Source: an uncultured Prevotella sp. (lineage in GTDB: Bacteria; Bacteroidota; Bacteroidia; Bacteroidales; Bacteroidaceae). Taken from it: a DNA stretch of 32,772 nt. Shown here one piece after another: positions 24,335 through 30,587 of the stretch. The DNA lies in the NCBI GenBank assembly GCA_938028745.1, contig CALIZL010000084.1, positions 1 through 32,772 on the forward strand. The letters are read 5' to 3'. The notes under the pieces are model-generated. The model was not told where the DNA came from and made no database searches. It worked only from the letters and a program-made list of their open reading frames with translations. Position numbers and translations under genes: made by a program. The number at the start of each line of letters is the position of its first letter. Positions within the stretch are counted from its first letter, which is position 1.

Positions 24335-25912
24335 TTATTTCTTCTTTCTTAAATTATATTTTGCGCTCATCAGGCATAGTTTTGATTTTGAGCGAATAAG
24401 TTCTAACTCATTCTTTAGTGTAGGAATCATTTCCAGCATTTCAACAATATGCTTTTCGCTCTTCATCACCTGGCTTGCAATGGTTGAAAAGTTGTCTCTA
24501 ACAATGGATAAATTGTTTTCTTTGGCAACCTCGCGTATTATTTCTGTCAGTCTTACCATAGCAGGTAGATTCGATATGTTTTCTGAAAGCAGATTACATA
24601 TCAGCGGTGTATGGTCGATATGGATTTTGCATAGCTGGCTTATTTCCATAAAACGAGCAGGCGCAGTAGCTTCTTCTGTTTGAGTTAGCATTCTGGCAGT
24701 TGTTCCATCCAGTAGCTTAACAGTTACTTCCTTTGTTGTAAGATTGATGATAATTGTATCATTCTCGCTCAGCTCAGCCAAAATAAAGTCACCTTTGTCG
24801 GTTATTACATGTGTTTCTGCAATGCAATCGTCTATCCACCTATTAAACCATTTGTAATCGTCCTTACGCTCAACGTGTTTTGATATAGCTTTGCTGCTTA
24901 ATCTAAATAAGCGGTTGATGATGCTTATAGGGAAAAACACATCCTTACCTTCACTCATACGGTTTTGAGTAATAAGTCTGAAACGGAAATTATTCTCGAT
25001 CGTTTGGTAATCATAAGTGTTTATTACACCAGTAATTCCTAACCGGCCAACATCAATAGTTTCTTCTTCTGGATCCTCCTCATCGGTTGAGTCGCCGTTA
25101 ATAAACTCTTCATTGATGAATTGTCCATACTTACGCAAGGCACTAAGCGCATCTCTTAAAGAGGGAATTGGCATCCACTGAGAATCGTTGTTGTCAATAG
25201 CATATTTCAATTTTTTGTCTAGTGATGTAAAGAGGCCAAGCACCTGCTCTTCCTTTTGGGCTTTCAGAAATGTGGGTATTAAGCTAAATAGGCCGCCTTG
25301 AAGCGTTTGTGATTTAGCAGAAATAGCCTGAGACAGCGTGCGATTCAATCTTTTTAGTCGAGAGATGTAGCTTTGAGCACTTGTTTTTCCTTTCTTATCG
25401 GTTGTCGTTAGCCAATGTAGGAACTCTTCTTCTGCAAACAATCGTTTATAGACATTTGCTCCTTGCATAACAGGTTTGTTGCTTTTCTTACCACTAAATT
25501 TAGGTAAAACCCACTCTTCTATAAAACGGTGATAGTTTCTGAAGGCACTTCTCCAGTCGCTCACTAGCTTAGGAGAAAAGCCGTAATCTTCATCTTTGGC
25601 CAATTCAAACCATTCATTTACAACATTAAGATATTTATCAAACAAAGCGGATACACCCTTAATGTCGCCTGCCTCAATTTCTTGAGGTAGTAATTCAAAG
25701 AAATCTTCTTCAGATGAGAACAATTGTTTATCTGCTGATTTGATATAGCTAATATAGGCATTGGCTACATTCTTGGTTTTCTCGTCGTTAGTAACCATCC
25801 ATTCCTTATACTCCTCTGCCATATAAGGAACTTTAATGTCCAACAAATCTCTTTCGATTTCTCTTTGGACCTCTGCGTCTAATGAGATGAGGTAGTCTAC
25901 GTAACCTTCCAT
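24335..25912 (-). CDS. Hypothetical 525-residue protein with duplicated helical N-terminal domain
   Basis: The function was not recognised. The N-terminal half contains two related helical segments. About residues 34-140 (EEYKEWMVTND...NAYISYIKSADKQL...FRNYHRFIEEWV) match about 165-275 (EEFLHWLTTTD...QSYISRLKRLNRTL...LRKYGQFINEEFI) in order and spacing. The W..T.D.K...SYIS.LK pattern recalls the helical DNA-binding segment of tyrosine recombinases, but no catalytic domain follows. The C-terminal half has a predicted beta-rich part (FRFRLITQNR...FFPISIINRLF, AETHVITDKGDFILAEL) and a helical tail. It may be an accessory or defence protein; this is a guess. Confidence 0.65.
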   Translation of the reverse strand: MEGYVDYLISLDAEVQREIERDLLDIKVPYMAEEYKEWMVTNDEKTKNVANAYISYIKSADKQLFSSEEDFFELLPQEIEAGDIKGVSALFDKYLNVVNEWFELAKDEDYGFSPKLVSDWRSAFRNYHRFIEEWVLPKFSGKKSNKPVMQGANVYKRLFAEEEFLHWLTTTDKKGKTSAQSYISRLKRLNRTLSQAISAKSQTLQGGLFSLIPTFLKAQKEEQVLGLFTSLDKKLKYAIDNNDSQWMPIPSLRDALSALRKYGQFINEEFINGDSTDEEDPEEETIDVGRLGITGVINTYDYQTIENNFRFRLITQNRMSEGKDVFFPISIINRLFRLSSKAISKHVERKDDYKWFNRWIDDCIAETHVITDKGDFILAELSENDTIIINLTTKEVTVKLLDGTTARMLTQTEEATAPARFMEISQLCKIHIDHTPLICNLLSENISNLPAMVRLTEIIREVAKENNLSIVRDNFSTIASQVMKSEKHIVEMLEMIPTLKNELELIRSKSKLCLMSAKYNLRKKK

Positions 25913-25943
25913 AATAAATATGTTTTAAAAGTTTAACATATTG

Positions 25944-25974
25944 CAAAAGTAGACATTATATTTCAATGAACCAA
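25944..25974 (-). promoter_or_regulatory. Promoter of the unrecognised two-gene unit
   Basis: On the minus strand TTGG (25974-25971) and TACTTTTG (25951-25944) are 19 bases apart, close to the Bacteroidota consensus. It is about 32 bases upstream of the ATG at 25912. Confidence 0.65.
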
Positions 25975-26229
25975 GGATAAGTTTTTGATAATTAATTGAC
26001 TTCTCTTTTTTATAAGCAAATAAGGCAGAGATACTATAAATAGAAGGCAATTCGCTGTTGTGTTTGTTTATTTTTATGGACGTGTTAATTGATTGGGAAG
26101 GTAAAGGAGAGCTTATTGCTAACCCGTCTACTTGCCAACTAAAAACTACGGAAAGATGGTAGGGCGTTGTTTGCTTATGTCTCTTATGTCCTTCTGTCAA
26201 GAACAGGCTTTATATGCGAAATAGGGGTG

Positions 26230-26274
26230 GGGGAGAAAGAAAACGCGGGTTCGGAACTTGTCCGAACGCGCGTT
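26230..26274 (-). terminator. Terminator after the two micro-genes
   Basis: On the minus strand, the arms 26274-26261 and 26255-26242 pair at 13 of 14 positions around a 5-base loop, including GTTCGGA/TCCGAAC. A T-rich stretch, TTTTCTTTCTCC, follows. It lies 28 bases past the stop of the 35-residue gene, which supports that tiny gene being real. Confidence 0.75.
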
Positions 26275-26302
26275 AACGATAGAGATTGTGTGGGCGTTGA
26301 GG

Positions 26303-26410
26303 CTAATGAAGTAGCCAAGTGCAACTGAATATTGCAACGGTGGTGGCTAGCAGGGCGATGGATTTGAGAATGAAGAGTATCATCTCTCGCTGCTCACGAC
26401 TAATCTTCAT
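26303..26410 (-). CDS. 35-residue single-helix membrane peptide overlapping the preceding micro-gene
   Basis: ATG at 26410 to TAG at 26303 encodes 35 residues. A charged start (MKISREQREM) is followed by a hydrophobic helix, ILFILKSIALLATTVAIFS, and a short CTWLLH tail. It overlaps the upstream 36-residue gene by 11 bases, a typical coupling arrangement, and a good terminator follows. No known family was recognised. A lipoprotein-like or holin/antitoxin-like role cannot be judged from sequence. Confidence 0.55.
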   Translation of the reverse strand: MKISREQREMILFILKSIALLATTVAIFSCTWLLH

Positions 26411-26510
26411 CGCCCAGTCCTTTGCCTGCAATCACGCCAAGCACGGCAGTGGCAATGGCGGCAATTACTTTGATGATTAACTTGAAGGTTGATAGTTTCT
26501 TGGTGTTCAT
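26400..26510 (-). CDS. 36-residue 'smalltalk'-like membrane peptide
   Basis: ATG at 26510 to TAG at 26400 encodes 36 residues. A basic start (MNTKKLSTFK) is followed by one hydrophobic helix, LIIKVIAAIATAVLGVIAG, and an acidic end (GDED). It resembles the tiny 'smalltalk' proteins that in Bacteroidota commonly sit beside an HU-family protein and a peptidoglycan amidase. Here HU and an M15A peptidase are the neighbours, on the same strand. Their function is unknown. Confidence 0.65.
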   Translation of the reverse strand: MNTKKLSTFKLIIKVIAAIATAVLGVIAGKGLGDED

Positions 26511-26554
26511 AGTGCTTTGAAGTTTAAGATTAATAAAATGGGTGGGGCTTTTAA

Positions 26555-26652
26555 AGGTGAAAGGGTGAAAAGGTGAAAGAGTGAAAAGATGGCTAACGCC
26601 TTTTAAGGGTGAAAGAGTGAAAAGGTGAAAGGGTGAAAAGATGGCTGCGCCT
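26555..26652. repeat. GGTGAAA repeats with 21-bp block shared with array 1
   Basis: Two clusters of GGTGAAAGG/GTGAAAAG words (about 26555-26588 and 26607-26640) each end in GATGGCT. The second runs into the 21-bp block 26632-26652, which is the exact reverse complement of 13001-13021. The CTAG array starts 17 bases further on. Confidence 0.85.
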
Positions 26653-26669
26653 ACTGATATAATGTTTGT

Positions 26670-26863
26670 CTAGCTTGTCCTAGAATGTCTAGGATAACTA
26701 GAATACCTAGGATAACTAGAATACCTAGGAAACCTATAATGCTTAGGAAACCTATAATGCCTAGGATAACTAGAACCCCTAAGATACCTAGAACACCTAG
26801 GATAAAAAGAATAACTAGAACCCCTAAGGCACCTAGAATAACTAAAATCTCTAGAAATCCTAG
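26670..26863. repeat. 9-bp-phased CTAG array 2
   Basis: From 26680 to 26860 every ninth base begins CTAG or a near variant. There are 21 register positions: 14 exact CTAG, 6 single-base variants (CTAT, TTAG, CTAA) and one AAAG. One further CTAG lies at 26670, a base out of register. Spacers are mostly GATAA, AATAC, AACCC. It lies between HU and the micro-genes. Hydrophobic Leu/Ile/Gly and basic Pro/Arg/Thr frames across it are repeat artefacts. Confidence 0.9.
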
Positions 26864-26929
26864 CACCCTTATCACCCCCTCGCTACCCTCTCACTCCTAG
26901 GAAGCCTCTGCACCCTCACCTTTCCCTTA

Positions 26930-27400
26930 TCAATGTCCTGGCGTAGGAGCGGGGGTAGAGCCGCCGGCCTTCTTCTTTTTCTTCTCAATCATGTTGAGCG
27001 GCAACTCTTGCACGCGGCATCCGTCAAGCAAGGCCTTCTTGCGACTCTTGTCTTTGTTTACCTTAGTCTGCGGACGGAAGAGCACATGCGTGCCCACAAC
27101 ATTCTTAGAGGCGTTGAAGTCTTCGGCTTTGAGAGCGGGTTTGGTCTTGATGCCGATGCGGAAAGCGCCAAGGCCATCGAGGCGAACAACCTTTGAGTTT
27201 TGCAACTGCTCTTTCATCACGTCAATCAGTTCGGCGATAACCGCCAGGATGTCTGCCTTCTTCAAGGTGCAGTTTTGTTGCATGATGTTGGCAATTGTCG
27301 CCGTGTCTACCGTGTCGATGGCGATGGCACGTGCGTACCACTGACCTTTGAACTTGCTCTTGGGGTTCTTCTCTTGACGAAGTTTATACATTACTGCCAT
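26930..27400 (-). CDS. HU-family DNA-binding protein
   Basis: This 156-residue protein is of the long Bacteroidota HU-related type. The N-terminal extension (MAVMYKLRQEKNPKSKFKGQ) precedes an HU/IHF-like fold with VIAELIDVMKEQLQNSKVVRLDGLGAFRI and an arm region (GTHVLFRPQTKVNKDKSRKKALLDG). A Lys-rich segment and a Thr/Pro-rich tail end the protein. It is expected to bind and bend DNA. This subtype typically neighbours tiny membrane peptides and peptidoglycan hydrolases, as here. Confidence 0.88.
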   Translation of the reverse strand: MAVMYKLRQEKNPKSKFKGQWYARAIAIDTVDTATIANIMQQNCTLKKADILAVIAELIDVMKEQLQNSKVVRLDGLGAFRIGIKTKPALKAEDFNASKNVVGTHVLFRPQTKVNKDKSRKKALLDGCRVQELPLNMIEKKKKKAGGSTPAPTPGH

Positions 27401-27578
27401 AATTGTGTGTTGTTTAAAAGGTTCTTTTTTTGATTAATAATGTTCACTATGTATCGGTAGAGGCCATCCGTTTCGCCCTTGTAGGGTGGGGGCAAGTACG
27501 TTTTGCGCTAGTCGACATCGCGCATACCGTGTGTGCCTGTTGGTGGGCGGCGGTGTGGTTGCTTACTGATTACGTTTG

Positions 27579-27610
27579 CAAAGTTACTAAATCAAGGTGC
27601 CCTTGTCAAG
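27579..27610 (-). promoter_or_regulatory. Probable promoter of the HU-like gene
   Basis: On the minus strand TAACTTTG (27586-27579) is an exact -7 box. CTTG at 27610-27607, 20 bases upstream, is a weak -33 box. Transcription would start near 27572, about 170 bases before the HU ATG. Confidence 0.55.
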
Positions 27611-27683
27611 CAATGATGGTGTAGTGATGGGGATAGTGTTTGGTGTAGCGTTTGTAAAGGCTTGGTTTAAAGGCGAAATAGAG

Positions 27684-27727
27684 AGGGCGGGCTAGGCAAG
27701 CGTTTGCTTGTTCCCAGCTCGCCCTTT
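27684..27727. terminator. Hairpin after the M15A peptidase gene
   Basis: AGGGCG with GCT (27685-27693) pairs with AGCTCGCCCT at the right arm, and GCAAGC pairs with GCTTGT inside, around a short GTTT loop. It lies about 35 bases after the peptidase stop on the minus strand. T-runs are weak, so termination is plausible but unproven. Confidence 0.5.
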
Positions 27728-27761
27728 GTGCTAGCGGTTGTGTTTTGGGCGTGGTTAATGC

Positions 27762-28208
27762 CTAAACGTCCAGTTCAGATTTTATTTTGCGATTGCCTGC
27801 GGCGTTATACGATACGTGTAGCCAATTAGCCCCATCGCTTTTTCGATGCTCAAACAGCAGCTGGTCGTAGTCAAGACGTTCGGCAACGAAGTTGAACATC
27901 TTCATGGCCACCTCTTTATTAGAGAGGTGTATGTCGGCAGCTTGTCCCAGCAGGTGTTGCGAATTGGGTTTGCCGCCCACCATGTTGTTAAGCTCTTCGC
28001 AACGATAGCCACTGGTTATGCGTATCACGCCAAAGCGGCGGCGTAAGGGTTCTAATACGTTCTCACAAAGTAGGCGAAGGTTGTTAATTGCGTTGGGTGT
28101 CGGGGTATTCGCAATGTTATGGCGTATAGCAACGCCTGAACGCACGAACTCTGCAAGGGTGAAGTGCGGGGTTAACGTTTGGTTGAGGGTGAAGTGTTGT
28201 GTGGTCAT
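27762..28208 (-). CDS. Peptidase M15A family protein (D,D-carboxypeptidase/endolysin-like)
   Basis: Starting from the ATG at 28208 (MTTQHFTLNQTLTPHFTLAEF), this is a protein of 148 residues. The longer frame to 28343 lacks support. The zinc ligands are visible: H85 and D92 in SQHLLGQAADIH, and H131 in NWLHVSYN, after ITSGYRCEELN. Such enzymes cut D-amino-acid bonds in peptidoglycan and are common in phage-like and HU-linked loci. No signal peptide is present, so export would need another route, or the enzyme acts like an endolysin. Confidence 0.88.
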   Translation of the reverse strand: MTTQHFTLNQTLTPHFTLAEFVRSGVAIRHNIANTPTPNAINNLRLLCENVLEPLRRRFGVIRITSGYRCEELNNMVGGKPNSQHLLGQAADIHLSNKEVAMKMFNFVAERLDYDQLLFEHRKSDGANWLHVSYNAAGNRKIKSELDV

Positions 28209-28327
28209 AGCTGAATGTTGTTCTTTTGGTTGGAGAAATGTGTGGGTAAGTTTGTGAGCTCTTTTGTTAGTTGACGATGTTTTTGCTGTCGGCGAGTTGA
28301 CAAGTTGACGCCTTAACTCAAAACAAC

Positions 28328-28726
28328 TCACACTGCCATCCATGTCTGTAACGGTTCGTTAACGCCCTGTTCGTAGAGCAAATGGCAGTAGCGTTCTAGT
28401 AAAGGTGCCTGCTTAGTGTTTTTTCGTTGCATGGCTTTGCCCACAAAGGCACTGGGGTTTCGGGGCATGGAGAGCAAGAAATTGTCGCAGGCGCGTTGCA
28501 CCATCCACAGAAAAGTGGCGGGTCGACCTTGGTCGTCGCGTACGTAAGAGAAGGTATAGGCCAGGTGAACCATCTCCAGTAAGTCGGTCTTGGTGCCAAT
28601 CCACCTTTGCTTTCCGATGTGTTGTGTAGAGAGCAAGGGTGCGAATGCCTTGATGAGGTGTTGTCGGGCTTGGGTTAGTCGCTGCTTGCTTTCGGTGTGT
28701 TCTGGGTTGTTAAGAAGATTATTCAT
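28328..28726 (-). CDS. RteC-like hypothetical protein
   Basis: This is a 132-residue basic protein. The segment QRWIGTKTDLLEMVHLAYTF resembles the W.GSK..L.EL.YAL motif in the C-terminal part of RteC, a regulator of Bacteroides conjugative elements. The later FLLSMPRNPSAFVGKAMQRKN loosely follows the same domain. The resemblance was noted by eye and is modest. A TAAGTTTG box at 28772-28765 upstream could serve as promoter, but its -33 box is at poor spacing. It precedes the M15A gene by 119 bases on the same strand. Confidence 0.5.
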   Translation of the reverse strand: MNNLLNNPEHTESKQRLTQARQHLIKAFAPLLSTQHIGKQRWIGTKTDLLEMVHLAYTFSYVRDDQGRPATFLWMVQRACDNFLLSMPRNPSAFVGKAMQRKNTKQAPLLERYCHLLYEQGVNEPLQTWMAV

Positions 28727-28845
28727 ACAGATTTGCTTTTGATTGATTGTTTTGATTTCTGCTGCAAACTTACTGCGAGATAGAGAAAGGACACTTCAAA
28801 GCAAATGTTTTTCTGTTAATAAAGAATAACGAAACGGCGGATGGC

Positions 28846-28865
28846 GAAGGTTGTTTGCAACCTTC
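28846..28865. other. Perfect hairpin beside the 143-bp repeats
   Basis: GAAGGTTG (28846-28853) and CAACCTTC (28858-28865) form a perfect 8-bp stem with loop TTTG, seven bases before the tandem array. No T-run follows closely. Confidence 0.45.
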
Positions 28866-28872
28866 TACACTT

Positions 28873-29301
28873 GTAATGCAACACCAACAAGGCGATAAAG
28901 CAAGCCGCGACGGCCAAGACAACCCGCTACAACCGCCTATTATATAATAGGTGTACCACCACAAAGAAAGGCTCGCCCCACGATAGAGCGAGCCTTTTGT
29001 TATCTTGTGGCATGTGTAATGCAACACAAACAAGGCGATAAAGCAAGCGGCGAAGGCCAAGACAACCCATGACAACCGCCTATTATATAATAGGTGTACC
29101 ACCACAAAGAAAGGCTCGCCCCACGATAGAGCGAGCCTTTTGTTATCTTGTGGCATGTGTAATGCAACACGAACAAGACGATAAAGCAAGCGGCGAAGGC
29201 CAAAACAACCCACGACAACCGCCTATTATATAATAGGTGTACCACAACAAAGAAAGGCCCGCCCCACGAAGAGCGAACCTTTATTATATTGTGGCACGTA
29301 C
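28873..29301. repeat. Three tandem 143-bp units, each with palindrome and terminator-like hairpin
   Basis: Units start at 28873, 29016 and 29159. Each contains the perfect palindrome CCTATTATATAATAGG (28936, 29079, 29222). Each also contains a hairpin, AAAGGCTCGC with GCGAGCCTTT (28967-28997 and 29110-29140, degenerate at 29253-29283), with T-runs on both sides. The first two units are nearly identical and the third has drifted. Frames of 81-147 residues on the minus strand repeat the same hydrophobic LSWVVLAFAACFI motif, in shifting frames because 143 is not a multiple of 3. Confidence 0.85.
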
Positions 29302-29312
29302 TGAAAACACAG

Positions 29313-29345
29313 CAAAGTTAATCTCTTAAACCAGCCTGTAACAAA
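29313..29345 (-). promoter_or_regulatory. Promoter pointing into the 143-bp tandem array
   Basis: On the minus strand TTTG (29345-29342) and TAACTTTG (29320-29313) are 21 bases apart. The transcript would start near 29306 and run straight into the three hairpin-bearing units and then towards the RteC-like gene. Confidence 0.55.
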
Positions 29346-29464
29346 GCCGTTATTGAGCGCGTTGCACATTACAACCCCAGTCCCGGCAGACCAGAGCAAG
29401 CCTGTAACAAAGCCGTTGTTGTGCGCGTTGCAAATTACAACTGCGCACCGGCAGGCCAAAGCGA
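29333..29464. repeat. Two tandem 66-bp repeats
   Basis: 29333-29398 and 29399-29464 are direct copies sharing AGCCTGTAACAAAGCCGTT, GCGCGTTGCA and ATTACAAC, with several substitutions. The first copy contains the -33 box of the leftward promoter. The second copy carries the same CAAA, so the promoter element is partly duplicated. Confidence 0.7.
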
Positions 29465-29527
29465 GCCTTACCAGCCTCGTTTCTTTCCTACTTCTTCATC
29501 TCCTTGACGAAGAAACCAGCCAAATAT

Positions 29528-29938
29528 TTAGCCCACGCCCAGCAGTTCAACCTCAAAAACGAGGGTCGACCCGCCTGGTATGCCTGCTTGCGACAGCTTG
29601 CCATAACCCACCTCGGCCGGCAAATACAGCTCCCATTTGTCGCCCACGTGCATCTGTTGCAGGGCAATTATCCAGCCCTCAATAAGGTCGCACAGACGGC
29701 AAGCAAGTGGCACACCGCCCAGACTTGAGTCGAATTTCCGCCCATTAATGGTTCTCCCCGTATAGTGCACCGTAACGATGCTTCTTGGCGAAGGGCTTGC
29801 GCCGCCTGTTTCGCCCTGCTTAATCACCTTATACATAACGCCCTTAGAGAGGCATTTCACCCCCGTTTCTTTTGCCTTTTCTTCAAGCCAGCGTTTGTTG
29901 GCCTCTATATATTCACGTTTTGCAGAGGTCTCAATCCA
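29528..29938 (-). pseudogene. FKBP-type peptidyl-prolyl isomerase, start codon apparently lost
   Basis: The FKBP domain is complete: VHYTGRTINGRKFDSS, LIEGWIIALQQMHVGDKWELYLPAEVGYG, GIPGGSTLVFEVELLG. Family-like sequence continues upstream of the first ATG at 29860 (TSAKREYIEANKRWLEEKAKE), so the true start should lie near 29935. There the frame reads TAA-TGG-ATT-GAG-ACC with no ATG, GTG or TTG. ATT at 29935-29933 sits where a Met is expected. Beyond it the DNA becomes foreign-looking. The gene may be inactivated, may use the rare ATT start, or may initiate weakly at 29860. Confidence 0.7.
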
Positions 29939-30250
29939 TTAGAAACTTATGGCTCTATAACGTTTTGTGTGGGTAATAGGACTCCTTTACCCGTAATACG
30001 CTTATGTCACCGACATAAGTCTTTTCCCCTCTGGCGGAACCTTCAAAGGCTTTTCTTTACAGTAGATCTGGGGCTCAAGTACCTTAAAATTAAACTGAAA
30101 ATATCTTATCAGCCTACGAAAGGAAAGGATTTTGTTCTACGCGAATTTTCTATAGCTACCCATACGATTCGTTATAGAATCAAAATAATATAGAGATTGT
30201 AGATACAATAGTAGAAAGAGATTACTGTGCAATAGATTCCATTAGAAACT
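29935..30250. repeat. 13-bp direct repeats flanking a 290-bp segment at the island junction
   Basis: TCCATTAGAAACT occurs at 29935-29947 and again at 30238-30250, each followed within one or two bases by ATG. The first copy sits exactly at the broken start of the FKBP gene. The DNA between has no clear gene, but holds two hairpins and a short frame ending at 30193. Confidence 0.6.
30001..30026 (+). terminator. Intrinsic-terminator-like hairpin at the island junction
   Basis: CTTATGTC (30001-30008) and GACATAAG (30012-30019) form an 8-bp stem with a 3-base loop, followed by TCTTTTCC. A second stem, GGGTAA (29971-29976) with TTACCC (29987-29992), lies just upstream. No gene ends here in the window, so these may belong to a lost or incomplete upstream gene. 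Confidence 0.5.
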
Positions 30251-30258
30251 ATGATAAT

Positions 30259-30546
30259 TTGATACTACTGAAAAGTAATGAGTTAGCTAAGAAAGTTAGA
30301 GCTAATCCTTATATTAGTAATGAAAGTATTATTAAATATAGAAAGTATGGTTTAATAATTCCTCAAAGAGGTAAAGCTAATTGTACTGTTTATTATGGAC
30401 TAGCTAAAGGTGATTCTAAATTAATGACTATCTATGTAATGGATGATGGTAGAATATTTGGTTTTGATACTGAAAAAAATGAGTATATGAGATTACACTG
30501 TAGATGGTTAAATTATATAGACTTTGTAGATAGCTTAATACATTAA
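30259..30546 (+). CDS. Hypothetical 95-residue protein, possibly truncated at its start
   Basis: No family was recognised. The frame is open from 30178 and has no ATG before its middle; the first usable start is TTG at 30259, giving 95 residues. It is lysine- and tyrosine-rich (ISNESIIKYRKYGLIIPQRGK), with a beta-like centre (LMTIYVMDDGRIFGFDTEKN) and an acidic, aromatic end. A bidirectional terminator follows immediately, which supports a real gene. It may be the remnant of a longer protein cut at the island junction. Confidence 0.45.
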   Translation: MILLKSNELAKKVRANPYISNESIIKYRKYGLIIPQRGKANCTVYYGLAKGDSKLMTIYVMDDGRIFGFDTEKNEYMRLHCRWLNYIDFVDSLIH

Positions 30547-30551
30547 AAAGT

Positions 30552-30582
30552 AAAGCCACCTCCAACTAAGGAACTGGCTTTT
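30552..30582. terminator. Bidirectional terminator between convergent genes
   Basis: AAAGCCA (30552-30558) pairs with TGGCTTT (30575-30581), with TCC/GGA pairing inside. T-runs lie on both strands (TTTTATT on plus, CTTTACTTTTT on minus). It separates the 95-residue gene from the methyltransferase gene. Confidence 0.7.
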
Positions 30583-30587
30583 ATTCG

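Noticed and set aside
25925..26200. 91-residue minus-strand frame upstream of the 525-residue gene
   Set aside because: It covers the promoter of that gene and looks random in composition.
26651..26900. 74-residue minus-strand and 71-residue plus-strand frames across CTAG array 2
   Set aside because: Same artefact as array 1; the period of 9 keeps frames open by chance.
28770..29245. 147- and 81-residue hydrophobic minus-strand frames
   Set aside because: They span units of the 143-bp tandem repeat, whose length shifts the frame each time, so a single protein is unlikely; a tiny peptide per unit remains possible and is noted as a finding.
29765..30193. 142-residue plus-strand frame crossing the FKBP gene and the junction
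   Set aside because: Most of it is antisense to the FKBP gene; only the last about 35 residues lie in island DNA and show no family.
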